64,000 bases of DNA from Elmis aenea (GCA_947652605.1 OX393576.1:64208966-64272965); one strand, 5' to 3'. Shown: positions 44,365 through 57,284, counted from the stretch's first letter. Made by a program: numbers and translations. Notes: generated by a model from the letters alone, not told the origin.

Positions 44365-45145
44365 TAGATATAAGTTTGTAGATGTTTAAAATATTTTAAA
44401 ATTACAGCAACGATGTAATTTCGCATTGCACAGAATTTTAATATCGCGGTTAACAATTAAAAAAAAAGCCGAAGTACCCTCGGCGAGAATTTATCACAAA
44501 ACAAAAAGATCAATTGAATTTAAAGCTTTATAAAAGCATAAAATGCATTTCAGCGTATAATTTTGTGTGTTACTGTGAGAATGCATAGCGTTGTCGGTAA
44601 TTATGCCGAGTTTTAGTGCGTCCGCTGCGCGTCAAACTTCCCCTCGCGGCCCTCGCGCGTACCAGCCCTATGTAAATTTCATTTCCCGGTAATCCACTCG
44701 CCGAGATTGGTCTCGATTGATGGACGTAAATTGGAAAGTAGAGAGGGTTGCAATGCAGACAACACGCTGTTGCTAGGTTGCTATAATCTCGCCTACATCC
44801 CACCTGCCGTGTTTACTAGATCACCCTATACTGGATACTGGACTAAGGCTATATTTTACACATACTAGATCAATCACATTTATACACTACCGAGATTATA
44901 TTTATCAGCTAAATCAAAATTAGATATAATTTGAGTTTTGCTGGCTTTCATAAACTTCTTAAAATGTATTCCAAAAACGGTACTCTTTGCATTTTAGCAA
45001 GCAAGGTGTAGCTTACAACATGAAAAAATGTTAGAGATAGAAAGGTGATTAAAGTAGCAAAGAAGGGTGTTACCACCAGCAACAATTCTAAATGAAAAAT
45101 AATTGTATTGCGCTCTAAAAACCTTAAAAAAAAATCTATTTCAAT
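44365..45145. other. non-coding interval with a GC-rich patch
   Basis: The patch at 44590-44790 (GTCCGCTGCGCGTCAAACTT, CTCGCGGCCCTCGCGCG) has a 77-codon - strand frame without recognisable content. It may be a regulatory island or an old repeat. The remainder is AT-rich. Confidence 0.35.
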
Positions 45146-45150
45146 TTATA

Positions 45151-46087
45151 CAGAGTGTTTCACTTTACCATGGGACACTATTGCTATCTCTGTAAATAAT
45201 GAAAATACAAGGTTGGTTAAATGAGACAAAAGTTGGCTATTTAGGAGTGTATTTTACACAAGATAGTCAGATTTTTATGTATAAATTACTGTGCGAGATA
45301 TTTGACCAAACAGCTTTTTTAAATAGCAATCGTAGTAGGTGATGACTTATATTTAAAGATTATTTTTTTCTCTTTACAATGATATAATATGTTTTATGTC
45401 TGTTTTCAAAAATAAGCAAAATAACCTAAATAAATGCAAAATCTGAAGATAAAAATCAAGTTTTCTATGGAACAAAAAACAATAACCGACTTCATTTGTT
45501 TTATTTTGACCCTTGTCTGTCTATTATAATAATTGTGTTAACTAAAACTAATGTAAATCCACATATGTAAATATTTTAAATCCTTTTTTGATAATGTCTT
45601 CGTAAAAAGTTTAAAATACATTCATATTACGACTATTAGAATGATTATTTTAATTTCGCATTACATTTTTTTTTAAATATAGCTGTAAAAAGAGTGACAT
45701 AATAGACAAGCAAGGGTCGAAATATAACAATTGAAGTCGGTTATTGTTTTTCTTTCATGGCAACCTTGATTTTTATCTTAAGATTTTGCATTTTTTTTAG
45801 GTTATTTTGATTATTTTTGAAAACAGACCTATAAAATATTACTCCTATATCATTGCAAAGAGAAAAAAATTATCTTCAAATCTAAGTCATCACCTACTAC
45901 GACTGCCATTAAAAAATAAATAGTTTTATCAAATATCTAGCAGGGTAATTTATAAATAAAAGTCTGACTATCTTGTTTAAAATACACTCCTAAATAGCCA
46001 ACTTTTGTCTCATTTAACCAACCTTGTATTTTCATTAATAATTTACAGAGATAGCAATAGTGTCCCATGGTAAAGTGAAACACCCTG
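45151..46087. mobile_element. palindromic TA-flanked element, CAGAGTGTTTCACTTTACC family
   Basis: CAGAGTGTTTCACTTTACCA, then TGGGACACTATTGCTATC, at the left is mirrored at the right (GATAGCAATAGTGTCCCA, then TGGTAAAGTGAAACACCCTG). Arms of about 380 bp pair throughout (for example CAAAAGTTGGCTATTTAGGA with TCCTAAATAGCCAACTTTTG). Near the loop, AACAATAACCGACTTCA pairs with TGAAGTCGGTTATTGTT. No coding content. Confidence 0.9.
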
Positions 46088-46094
46088 TATTATA

Positions 46095-46675
46095 TTTATG
46101 GTTTAGAAGTTGCCAATAGTGAATCTCGAATTTCTAGAGCAACGTAGATGCAAAAACTGATAACAAAACAATTAAATCATCAAAACTGAGTGCATGAGAT
46201 GTAATTTGGCAAAAGCTAATAAAATTAAAGAATTTTGAAATTAAAAACGTATCAGCCGTTATTCATCCTTTTACAAATAATCATCGGTGGTCGAAATATT
46301 TATTAACAGCACCCTCTCTGTCTAATTTTCGCTTGTACACAAATCGCCTGTTTAATATTCAGCACAGCTTTTTTCAAAACAAACATGTTTATACAAAAAA
46401 AATTTAAACGTATTAGTAAATCCAACTTATGCAAATATTTTCGTATGAAATTTATTGGTGGCCTTACTTAATTGTATTAGGGATCAATTAAAAAGCATAT
46501 GTTTTATTAAGTAATGAATATTCATTAGTTTAATATTTATCCATGTTTTAGAGACTTAATATCTACGATTTATGACAACAATTATTATCAATCTGAAAAA
46601 AGTATTGACTTTTACTAGTTATATCCTAAGACACAAATGAATAATTTTTAGGAACTGATATTTTTAATCTACTAT
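46095..46675. other. non-coding interval, no gene seen
   Basis: AT-rich; nothing recognised. Confidence 0.5.
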
Positions 46676-46680
46676 ATGTA

Positions 46681-47256
46681 CAGGGTGGTCAAAATTCTTT
46701 GGAATTACATGGGTATCTCGCTTAATAGTCAAAATAAAGAAACGGTTAAATTACAAAAAATGTGCAGTTTTTTGGGAAAAACTCAGAACAGTTGTCAGAT
46801 ATATTCTATCATTTCCTGTTTTTCTTGATTTCATTTTGTTTTTCATTTTTAAAAAAATTAAAAAACCTTCATAACTTGCGTATTGTTGAAAATTTGGAAT
46901 GGGAAAAAAATAAGGAATTTAAATAGACCATAGCCAACTATAACTTCAATTTAAAAAAAAAAGGTAAGTTTGTAACATAACTTTTTAACGGGAAGCGCAA
47001 AAAAACATTTTTTTAGTAACTTCAAAATCTACATAAAAACATCTAAACATAATCTTTATAAGCTTTTTCGATACCTACAACAATAAGAGAGATATGACAC
47101 ACTATGAATATAACGAAAAACCAGTTTTTCTCTAATATCTCAAAAACCGGAAACGATAGAATATTTTTAAAAACGGTTCTGAGTAATTTAACCGTTTTTC
47201 TATCTTGACTATTAAGCGAGATACCCATGCAATCCCATCGGATTTGGACCACCCTG
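46681..47256. mobile_element. palindromic TA-flanked MITE, CAGGGTGGTCCAAATTC family, copy 2
   Basis: CAGGGTGGTCAAAATTCTTT, then GGAATTACATGGGTATC, mirrors the right end (GATACCCATGCAATCCC, then GGATTTGGACCACCCTG), TA outside. It is the same family as 20364-20996, with matching arm words and a differing centre. Confidence 0.9.
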
Positions 47257-47264
47257 TACGTGTA

Positions 47265-47320
47265 CAGGGTAGGCCATATTGACGGAATTGTATCTATACC
47301 TCACTTGTTACAAAATTAAT
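47265..47320 (+). mobile_element. one-ended CAGGGTAGGCCATATTG fragment abutting the previous MITE
   Basis: TACAGGGTAGGCCATATTGA begins six bases after the TA that follows the MITE at 47256. No partner end is found. Adjacent insertion of two family members is the simplest reading. Confidence 0.5.
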
Positions 47321-47324
47321 ATTG

Positions 47325-49415
47325 ACATGTAGACAATACACATATAACGATCGTTAAAGTGATTAACATACGCGAATGATATCAAGTATCCGTTAGCCTA
47401 GCAAATAAACTCATTATTTCTTGCACATAGTCGTATCATTCTGTTATAAATAACATTAAATTTGTAAAGACAACTAAGGAAGGCGCCAGAGCTACTGCAA
47501 AGTGTGCAGACTTTCTGGAGCTAAGGTAGATGAGGTGATACGAACTTGAACTAACTTGTCCTCTCGGTAGTAAAGACGTCCAATAAACAGACAAATACGC
47601 TGGTTTATATTTGGAAACAAACCAGGTTTATTTTGTAATTGTGTAAAGTACAAAATCTCGACGTATATCGTCGAGGGGAATTTATACAAATTTATGAGCT
47701 GTTTACTTCTTTCTACATTCGCTTAATACAAAGTCATGTAGGAAATTTATTAGATTAAATGCGGTTTCCTATTTGTTTCTGAACTTGTAACTGCACTAGA
47801 TATTCACGAGAACAGCTAATAAAAATTAGCATCAGATGTAAATCAAATTTTAATATCGTTAAAAAAATTTGAAGTAGACCCAATTTTTAAACTTGATATG
47901 ATTGATAATTTTTTCTTTTTATATGGGTAAGGGTACCGAAGTGATGCAGGTTGAAACTAAATTATTTTGTGAATGTAGGTTACCAAGCACTACTATAATA
48001 TATTTTTCGACAGATTTGTCGCAGCCAACCGGTTTAACATTAGGCAAGCAGACATATGTCTATGATCATCATAAAATCAGAAGGAAAAAAGATGAAGACC
48101 CTTTGGCGGTGAGCCAGTCATAGTTATAAGACACAGCGCTACCAAAAACCCTTTAGATTACCAACCCACAGGACTTGAGACTGGCGAGTAATCACATTGA
48201 GCAGCCTCAGAAACCGAATCATGTCTTCTTTTAAAAAGAAATTCCACCAACCCCAAATTTCGCATTTGTAGATACGTCTTTTTCTTATATCCTACTCAAT
48301 TTCCGCGCACTTTATCGAATTGTAATTGACTGGCGGCTTTGAAAAGAAATCTGCCGTCACATTTAGCGACTTTACGTATTGTTTAAAATGATAAAATTCA
48401 GTTACAAACCACTTTACAAAAAGCAGAGTTTCAGCTCAACTTAAATTTATTAATTAAATTTGTTTTTATAGAATCCAATACTGTTTACACGAAGATTTAC
48501 TTTTGGAACGAAATATTATCTATAAAACATTTTTACTTTTAAAAAAACGACTTCGCAAACTCTTTTGACAATATAATGAAGCTATGGAATGTTTAATATT
48601 AATCTTCTGAAATAATGTTGAAATTTTTGATCAGACATATAAATCAAAAATTATAATTAAATTAAAACTTACTCTCATCTTCATTGAAAAGATCAAAGCT
48701 GCTTTATCAACTTTAAAATTAATCTTTACTTCAAAATTAAACCCAAAGAGGCTTTGTAACTTGAATTATATTCGTTACTATTATACACGCATACTAAATT
48801 TTTTTTTTTAAGAAACCACCTAATATTACAAGATAAAGGTAGAGGATATTTTAAAATAGAACTAAAAGCAATAACCATGTGTTACACAGTATTGAATATT
48901 GTTTTAACACGCTGTATAAAGCTTTCTTAAATCTCCGTTTATTATTATTGTTTCAATAACACAGTAATTGTGTCCAATGCAATCACGCGAGATTCATCTG
49001 GGACATCCGGCCATCGACGTTTATTTCCAGCAATAATTAATACCAAATAATATTGTCACGGGTCTCTATCAGAACCACATCCTTCCGGTAGCTAAAGCAC
49101 ATTTACCGGTTTGCCGCACACAATATGGAATTTGATTTCGCAGTCGCTTGCAGATGGTCGCCACAGAATTAAGCAACGAACTTAAATAATATTTTGCTTA
49201 CTGATTTTCATTGACATTAAAACAATTTAGTAATTGTACATTACAAAAATTTAATCAAGCCTTTAAAGAGGCAACAAGTACCGGTAATTTCTACTCTTTT
49301 TCGATAGCTTAAAATTGTTCGTATTATTAGTGTTGCTATAAGTTCGTTGAACAGAGTATTTGTATTTAAATTTTCGATTTTAGTTTCTTAATTTTTGTTT
49401 TTTAAACAAGATATT
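47325..49415. other. non-coding interval, no gene supported
   Basis: The frame at 47902-48123 (73 codons) and its surroundings are slightly GC-richer but show no recognisable domain. AACACGCTGTATA near 48905 may be a decayed mariner-like end. The rest is AT-rich. Confidence 0.4.
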
Positions 49416-49418
49416 ATA

Positions 49419-49639
49419 CAGGGTGAGTCACGACGGACGCCACGGAGTTTTATGGCGAAACGGTATATATAGTCAAAATTCTGTCGCGGTTAGATTATGC
49501 AAGTCAATAAGGGCTTCATTTAAAAAATATTTTCAAACATACAGGCCTTATTGACTTACATAATCTAACAGCGACAAAAGTTTGAAAATATATACCGTTT
49601 CGCCATAAAACTTCGTGGCGTCCGTCGTGACTCACCCTC
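49419..49639. mobile_element. short hairpin MITE, CAGGGTGAGTCACGACGGACG family
   Basis: CAGGGTGAGTCACGACGGAC, then GCCACGGAGTTTTATGGCG, pairs with CGCCATAAAACTTCGTGGC, then GTCCGTCGTGACTCACCCT. Inside, GCAAGTCAATAAGGGC pairs with GGCCTTATTGACTTAC. The whole 221 bp is one stem with a small centre. TA flanks both ends. Confidence 0.88.
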
Positions 49640-49644
49640 TATGC

Positions 49645-52550
49645 TACTAATCTCTTGGTACATGTTTTTGGAACTTATTGTTCAATAACGATATAATCCC
49701 ACATTTTTACTTAAATAGGCGCCCATGAATACGCCTCAAATCAAGAAATCGATTGGAAGCCGGACTAGTATGGGAGCATCGCTCTTTTAAAGAGAATAAT
49801 TGTGAAATCAACGTATGTAAGCGGACGTTCACATTACGCAAATATAATAACAATTGTTGACTCTTTGCATGTGAAATATAAGTAATGCTGGTTACGCTTC
49901 TGCTGATATCTTTAGACAAAAAAAAAAAATTAATAATTGATGGTAATGTTGGTTTTTTTGATCTTTAATTATTAATTTTTAATGAACGTTATAGTTCTTA
50001 TAGCATTTCTTAAAATGAAAACGGTTTAAAATGCCCTAAATTCATACTTTAATCAAGTTTTATTTAAGAAATTAAATTTTTTGGGTTTTTGCCCTTTACA
50101 TATATTATTTCAGTAGAGCAAACTTTAGGAAAAGTTTTCTGTATGATGTTCTTGCTACTAGCAAGTATTCAAAATAAAATTGGTGCCGTTGGGACTAATC
50201 TACAGCGCACAGTTAAGCTCAGAATCAAATTAAGCATTGTTATCACGTTTCACTAATACCAAGTCTACCGTAGATTACCTACATACGTTATATCTTTAGG
50301 AACATTATTAGCACAGTTGCACCCAGTTTCAACTATTTGCAGTTTCCTAACAAAATGTTGCTTGCTAATGCTAATACGTTGGAAATTACCGCCACAAACG
50401 TTTTGTTAAATAATAGATACTTTTGTATAATAACCACAAAGAAAAGTTGTTTATTTAATATCTTCCCCAACTGTATGGTTGAAAAATCTCACATCGTAAA
50501 GTAATTAAATAAAGCGTTTTATACTATAACTATTTAACATTTTTATACTAAAAGTAATTCAACGTAAACGCTTATTTAAATACGGGGTGTGTATTAATTG
50601 ATGCACAATTTTAATTATTCTTGCAAATTCAAGGTCGGAAATCTTATAACAAGAACATGGGTGCGTGAAGTTGGCACCATTGGCGCAAATTTTAAAATTA
50701 GTTTTATCTTTCAGCGCCCAAATGCACCCTAAAAATTTTTAATTTTGCTCAACGGGTTACCGGAATATAGCTAATTAATTGAGTGGCGTACCAACTTCAC
50801 GCTGGCACGCCAACTATTTCCGAAAATTCTGAAGGTAAGTACCTATACGAAAAATAATTGATAATTTCTTGCATAAAGCAAAAAAAAGTGAAAAGCTTAG
50901 CTAAAGAACTTCTTGTGTACAAAACAATTGTTTTTTCATGTGTGTATGGAAGCGTACGTTATTTGTATTTACTGTTTTGCGGACAGAACTATGTGTTTTT
51001 AGGTTTTCTGTGTATTTATTCGCCCGCACAAGTGTACCTAGACATACACAGTTGCTTAATTGTTTGTTCAGCGCATTAGCGCGCACGAATGCTCTTTGAA
51101 TTAACATATCCACCTTTCGAATCGCTGTCCCATGTAATTGCCGGTTTTTCGCTTTTCACACATTTTAAACTTACGTGTTTTTATTCAAATAAACACAAAA
51201 AGCCCCTAAACTGATGTGAATGGGTCAATACAAACACAAAAAGTTAAATGTAAAAGTTTTACATTTTGTCTCTATTCAAAAATCGATCACAACATTACTT
51301 AAAAATGCATGTGTGTACAACCGAAGCTGTAAAATTATGCAAATTTGTAAAACGACCGTTAATTTTGTTTAAAGCATCAGTTGATATATTTAACGTTTAC
51401 TGTATAAATAGTTTGAAATGTTTGTACAAGCATCAAAATAACGAAACCCGTTTTAATTAACTCTCGACATTTTCTTTCTTGTTTTTTTTAAATATGTTTG
51501 TTCACAAACTATTAAATATTGCGTAAATCATTATTATCATATTATTACGTCTTTGTAAGCTGCTTTTTTTTTAAATTACGTTATGGTTTAAATTTAAATG
51601 TATGGTTTTACAGTTGTATGTTTTTTTTTTGTTAATGTATTTGTTTAGTGTGCATTTAATATTTGTTGATAATTTATAGATACTGTTCAAATCAAAGTAC
51701 AATTTAAAAAAATAAATAAAAAAATAAATGTACAATTATTTACTACTAAAATTAATCCTGTACCAACTTGGACAAAACTTCAGGAATTGGAGACTAGTAT
51801 TTTACTCATTTATGCACTGAAATTTATGAAAAACGTCTTATAATACAATTTTCCACGACTAGTATAGCGACATTAACCTATGCCCTACACTATGCACTCT
51901 TTTACCTGGGCAGCGGTGTCTAGATTGTATATTGCAGTCATAAACTAACGCTGCATTTTTAGGGGAAGATAAGAACATCAGTTTCCTTTTCCTTTCTTTA
52001 CAACGTTTGCTACTTTCGTGTTGTTGTTTTCGGTAAATAATGGGATCTGTCATTTTTCATTGCAGTCTTCTTTAGATCCCCCAGAGAAAAACCGGCCTTC
52101 AGAAGTATACAGAAGTAAGGAAAAGTTATAAATTTGTTATCGAATATAATACGCTATTTTTTATTTATATATAAATGTGTAGTAAAATGTTATAGCTCAA
52201 TGGAGCGGAACAGCACGTTTTATTTTAACTTCATGACTGTTTTTATTGAATATTCCGTGCAGAAACGAATAAAAATCCATCTTTTATTACGTAGAAAGTT
52301 GGTGTTTTTAAAAATAAAACGGAAATTTTATGTGACACCTTAAATATTTAAGCGAATTTTGCATGCTGATATGATTAACAAAATCTTAAAGCATTTAAAA
52401 CTACTAATTAATTAACGAACTGGTTTATTGCTCGTTTTTGTCATCCTACATCACTTATAGTGCTTAGAATGTCTTTAACATTTTCAGAAGATATAAAGAC
52501 AAAACTTTCGAATTTTGCTTACAGAAAATACCTGACCTAACCTGACCTAC
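49645..52550. other. non-coding interval with a weak inverted pair at 50.7 kb
   Basis: GCGTGAAGTTGGCACC near 50662 and GTACCAACTTCACGC near 50788 form a loose inverted pair about 110 bp apart, perhaps an old MITE. The short frames here carry no recognisable domain. Otherwise AT-rich DNA with T runs near 51620. Confidence 0.4.
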
Positions 52551-52556
52551 CCAAAA

Positions 52557-52795
52557 AGCATTTTTTTTTTTAAGAAAGGCGTGCCTTGTAACTGAGCAAA
52601 ACGCAAAAAGTAGGCTTACGTCAAAATTAACAAAACGTAATTAAATTACATGTGTATATAGCCAAAAAGCTGTTAAAATCGTAGGTATTATGTGATCGTA
52701 GAAAAAGTATGCTACATAACACGAGTTGTAAAGCAATAACGCACTCGTGCGTAATATGCTTCTTACAACTCTTGTTATGTAGGTAATATACTATT
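52557..52795. repeat. unclassified interspersed repeat, copy C (truncated)
   Basis: Same orientation as copy B. T run, TAAGAAAGGCGTGCC, GTAGGCTTACGTCAAAATT, ACATGTGTATATAGCC, ATGTGATCGTAGAAAAAG, GCACTCGTGCGTAATATGC and CTTCTTACAACTCTTGTTAT. The outer part carrying CTACGACCAC is missing, and there is an internal deletion. Confidence 0.75.
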
Positions 52796-52849
52796 AAGTC
52801 GTTTTTGATCAAAATAAAGTTGGAGATACATTACATGGAGTGTCTTCAA

Positions 52850-53006
52850 TATTTTCATGAAATACAAAGACCGCTGCAAAAGTTACCAATATTTGGCAAC
52901 AGAAAATTTTTACAAAACTTTCAAGAGCTGCAAAAAATAGTTTTAGGCCGTTTTTAAACAAAATAAAGTAAATAAGCGAAATCATATAGAATTCGGAACA
53001 TCCTGT
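52850..53006 (-). mobile_element. decayed mariner-like end related to the tandem repeat at 55.1 kb
   Basis: On - from 53006, CAGGATGTTCCGAATTCTAT (a decayed CAGGGTGTTCC end, TA outside), then AACGGCCTAAAACTATTTTT and GCAGCTCTTGAAAGTTTT. The last two words recur at 55184-55224 in the other orientation. Confidence 0.45.
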
Positions 53007-53009
53007 ATA

Positions 53010-53648
53010 TCAGACTAGTTCTTAACTGGGAGTTCATTACGTAATGTACCCGTTTGGTGTTTCTTAAGTACAGCAACTCTCCGAAGTTAATATGGGGCAG
53101 AATGAAGTATGGTGTAATATAAGTTGACTGGTACACATGTTGCTATTACCTAGTGGGACTTGCAGTGCCCGGTCTGCTATCAGCAAAGTCTCTACTAATC
53201 CAGGACAAGCGAAAGCTTGAGGGATTTTCCGAAATTCCAGGGCATAAAGCTCAACCCGGCTCAGCTACTTTAATAGACGAGGCTCTGTCGTGACTGGATA
53301 TAAAAAGCCCCTGTTTAAATTACGATCAGATGTAAGTGATTCCAACCTTGCAGTAAAACGTAAATAAGATGTTGGTTGCCATTAAGACGATTTATGACAT
53401 ACAAGCGACAATACTTGGCATTTATTAGCCATTTTAAATATTGTTACGTTACAAATTTGGGATCTGTATAAATTGGTGATGATTTTAACAGCGCTAACTT
53501 AACTCAAAGTAAAGCTTTTTTAGGCAAAAATGTTGCTCATGGCTTAGTAAGTCCTAAGAAGAACCTTTAAATAAGTAAACATTTGGTAAAGCTTATTTTC
53601 TTGTGTCTGAAATGATTATAACCAACATTGTTTTTGCTGAACGCTTGT
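53010..53648. other. non-coding interval, no gene seen
   Basis: A GC-richer patch near 53150-53310 has no recognisable protein. Nothing else is supported. Confidence 0.45.
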
Positions 53649-53651
53649 CGT

Positions 53652-53955
53652 TAAGCTTTTTTTTTTAAAGAAATGATCAAAGAAGACTCCCATCAAACAC
53701 TTCGTGCATGCCTAGTTAATGAGTTATAACGCACGGTAAGCAAAACGCACACTTGTCCAGAAATGTCAAAGTAGGCTTACGTCAAATTTGACAACGTAAA
53801 TACATATGTATTTTAGCCACAAAGCCGTTCAAATCGTATGTATTATGTGATCGTAGAAAAACATCACGAGTTGTAAGCAATTAAGCACTCGCCGCTACGC
53901 AGCTCCGCGCGCAACTTTTCCACCCGTGCTTCTTACAACTATGGTAATATACTTC
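53652..53955. repeat. unclassified interspersed repeat, copy D (truncated)
   Basis: Same orientation as copies B and C. T run, AAGAAATGATCAAAGAAGAC, TTCGTGCATGCCTAGTTAA, ACTTGTCCAGAAATGTC, ATGTGATCGTAGAAAAAC, then a GC-rich hairpin-like end (CTCGCCGCTACGCAGCTCCG) matching the hairpin of copy A. The CTACGACCAC end is missing. Confidence 0.78.
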
Positions 53956-53959
53956 TCGC

Positions 53960-54520
53960 AGTACAGAAACCCGAAAGGGGACCACCTCCGCGGAAATAAT
54001 AATATTATGCTATTAAAAAATGTGCTTAATATAATAACTTCCAAAGCAAAGCTATTCGTATTACGAAATGCAACGAAATAAGACATCGATTTTAAATTTT
54101 TTTCTCATTTTGACAAAAATATGAACTGTAGAACAGCAAATATAAGATCATATTTGGGTAGGAAGCTCTTATTAGTTACCAATGGTTATTTCAACGTGGA
54201 CGCCGTTCAATTAGCATCAGAGTTTGTGCGCAAACAGAGGGGAAGCCTAATGGATCTGATGGACCGAGCCTGATTGGACTTAATTAGCTGTTCTAGATGT
54301 TTACAGGCATGAAGTCTCCACTGACCGTTAAAGGAACATTTCAAAACTTTATCGTTTCTGGCTACGCGAATATCGGAAATTAAATTTTTTTAAACGATCC
54401 AAGCTAATTTACGATTCTGTTGAACGTGATTACATAATTATTTTTGTTTCCTATTTGCATAAACTGTGTCACAAATTGATTGTGATAACATGGATATTTT
54501 AATAACAGTTCAATATATAA
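53960..54520. other. non-coding interval, no gene seen
   Basis: AT-rich; nothing recognised. Confidence 0.5.
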
Positions 54521-54524
54521 TATA

Positions 54525-54949
54525 CAGGGTCGTCCACATAGAAGGGTCACTATTGGGATCTCGTATATAATGTTTAAAGTATTTCTTTTGATATTTATGT
54601 TCAAAACAAATAAAATTTATCAAAAAGTAACTTATAAAATTATAGAGTGCCATGAATTTAAACGATATTGAAATAAATGAACGTTTTCATTTCACAGTGC
54701 GTAAAAAAATCTACAAATTTTTCCCCAAGAATATTTTTGTACCATCAAGTATAACCGAGTTATTAACGATTAAAAAAAAAACACATTTTTATTTTTATTT
54801 ATTATCTAGCGTGCCACAGAACTGTTTTAAAACATTAATGCATCACTGAATAGTTCTCAGAAAGGGAAACAAATTGTCTAATTTAAACTTCTTTGTAGCT
54901 CTTACCGTTTACGACATCCCATGGTGGCCCTTCTATGTGGACCACCCTG
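54525..54949. mobile_element. TA-flanked MITE, CAGGGTCGTCCACATAGAAG family
   Basis: CAGGGTCGTCCACATAGAAG, then GGTCACTATTGGGATCTCG, pairs with CGACATCCCATGGTGG, then CCCTTCTATGTGGACCACCCTG. Pairing is clear for about 40-50 bp at each end and weak inside. A 65-codon frame inside (54652-54849 +) has no recognisable domain. Confidence 0.8.
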
Positions 54950-54954
54950 TATAA

Positions 54955-55085
54955 CAAATGAGAGAAAATGTTCAGGGTAAACTTGTTGAAGATGCACCAT
55001 GAACTTCAGTATTTTATTATGTGAATAAAAAGCATCCTTTAATATTTTTTTAATGAAGTACCAACACTATAACCTCAAAACAAAT
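54955..55085. other. short non-coding interval
   Basis: Nothing recognised. Confidence 0.5.
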
Positions 55086-55093
55086 TCAGAAAA

Positions 55094-55350
55094 AAGTCAA
55101 TTGTTTTGGGATAGTCTTTATATTATCTGAAAATGTTAAAGACACCCTAAACAATGCATTTCCACCTTTAGTTCGTTCCAAAACGGCCTAAAATTATTTT
55201 TTACAGCTCTTCAAAGTTTTTAAGGAAAAAATCAATTGTTTTGGGATGGTCTTTAGATATTCTAAAAATGTTAAAGTCACCCTGAACAACGCATTTTCAT
55301 CTTTGGTTTGTTCAAAAATGCCTAAAACACATTTTCACAGCCCCTCTTCC
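55094..55350. repeat. two-unit tandem repeat, about 127 bp per unit
   Basis: Unit 1 (about 55094-55224) and unit 2 (about 55225-55350) share TCAATTGTTTTGGGATAGTC / TCAATTGTTTTGGGATGGTC, AATGTTAAAGACACCCT / AATGTTAAAGTCACCCT and CCTAAAATTATTTTTTACAG / CCTAAAACACATTTTCACAG. The second unit fades after CAGCCCCTC. Related words occur at 52850-53006. Confidence 0.75.
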
Positions 55351-55354
55351 TTCT

Positions 55355-56195
55355 ATCAACGTTATAAAAGCATCTCTATCTAATTAATTGGTGCAGTATT
55401 AGCAAATGCATGCAATGTCCTGTCATAATTTAGCAACTCCGACATAATCTTCATACGTATTGTATTCATATGAACATGTTAAGTAACAGACATTGTGTTT
55501 TGCAACTACGTATTCATTTAATCGATCATACGCCACCATGGCTGTTTGAGAGGATTAGGTTACCATCGTTTCCCGAAGCAGCGTCCGGTTAATATTGCTC
55601 CCCTTGGGTCATGATTTAGCCAACTTGATGCTTTAGCTGCTGATATGTTTATGCTCGCCAGACTGTTTACCATATAACAGAAAACAAGTGGGATGAGAGA
55701 AATTCAACAACGGATTATGTGTTTTAGATTTTGTTACTGAAGCATGACACAGTAATAAATTGTAACATGCTAAACATTGAATGATGAGTTGTAACGCGAG
55801 AATCTATTTAAAGTTTTAAAAATAAACGCAATATGAAATCTGACTCGGAAATAATAGCAATACAGTGTGACCTATTTCAAAGGGAATCCCCCCTATAAAA
55901 AGTTTATTTATGGTCCGATTTTTATGAACTTTTTTTTAAACGATAAAACATCAAAAGATGTACTTCGGTACCCTATTTTATTATTCAGTTTACACTCACA
56001 AAGCCTACTATGATTTTTTTTCGATGTCAAAATTAGCAAAATTTGTTTAGCTATTTTTTGTCTAAAATCTGACCACACGACTGGATTCAGGATGCTCTCA
56101 AATGGGTGTGTACCAGATTTCATAAAAAAATATTATTATCAAAAGATTAATTATAAATTCAATGTTGGTGATTAAATTAATATCGATATTGGGAA
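55355..56195. other. non-coding interval, no gene seen
   Basis: AT-rich; a 71-codon - strand frame at 55908-56123 is unrecognised. Confidence 0.45.
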
Positions 56196-56798
56196 CGCAG
56201 TGTACCGGGTGGGCAAATTTTGATGTTTTCATAGGGAATCTCGGTAACTATAAGAGGTATCGAAAAACGAACCCCGCTTCCTAGATCTCTTTTTTCGAGA
56301 AAAAGTTAATGGTGAAAACTAAAATTGGTTATCGTCTTTTGTTTTCGAGTTATCGCCGATAACTCGATTTTTCGTTTTATGACTATATCTCGCTTGTTTA
56401 TGAAAATAAAGAAAAATAATGTTGACGTTCTACATGCACTTTTTTGATAAAAACACAGTTGCATAGACAATTTTTCAAAAATAAATTCGAAATTCGAGTT
56501 GTGACATAAAGTTTTATTTTTTTAAATACAACCCATAGTTGGCTGTGGCACCACGAGAAAGGGGATTTTTCCCCATTCCAATAAAATATATCATGTGGGG
56601 TCGATTTATTCATTTTCCTTACATTATAGCAAACATTAGATAATTTTTCGTATTTTATTATTTCCTAGTCGTGAGGCTTATGTAATTAAGAATATACCTT
56701 GTGAAACAATGTCATTCTGTTGTTTTAATGATAATTTGACAGAAACAATCACGTTTTATTGTTGTTTTTGTAAATTTTTGTACCTTGAAAACACGAAA

Positions 56799-56995
56799 TG
56801 GCTTACGAATATTACGAAAAGTATGAAATGGAAGAATGTTTTATTCAAAGTAATAATAATTCTGAAACCGCAAGTGAAAAATATTTTAATCGTTACCCAT
56901 AAAGAAGACAACCTAATAAATCTATTTTTGGAAGATTAAAACAAAATTTCATTAATTTTGGGACATTTAACAAACCCAGAACAAAGTAGGTAATA
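56799..56995 (+). pseudogene. mariner-like transposase N-terminal start (DUF4817-like), left arm
   Basis: The + frame from ATG at 56799 reads MAYEYYEKYEMEECFIQSNN, then NSETASEKYFNRYP and a stop. A shift restores KSIFGRLKQN. MAY-Y-E, N---A---Y--RYPER--P---IF-RL-Q-L is the DUF4817-type helix-turn-helix signature at the start of insect mariner-like transposases. About 55 codons are recognisable before the palindrome turns. It lacks all catalytic motifs. Confidence 0.68.
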
Positions 56996-57284
56996 CAAAA
57001 TTAAATATAGTGAAGAGGTTGTTACCAATAATCATCTACCATTTTCAAAAAAGCAGGGATAAAATAATACAAACTAGAAGATAATTCAAAAATAATATAA
57101 AACTATTTACATTGAATTTTCAAATTGACTTCCATTATTTGCAACACATAATTCACATCGCCTTGAAACACTCTGAACTGCGTTGTAAATATGAATAATA
57201 GAAATAGAATTAATACACTGTATAAACTTTTTCTCTTAGTTAATTCATCTTATTAGTATTTTTATATAAATTGTCTTTAATGTG

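Noticed and set aside
50660..50803. A MITE at 50.7 kb
   Set aside because: Only a loose 15-base inverted pair is visible, with no flanking duplication.
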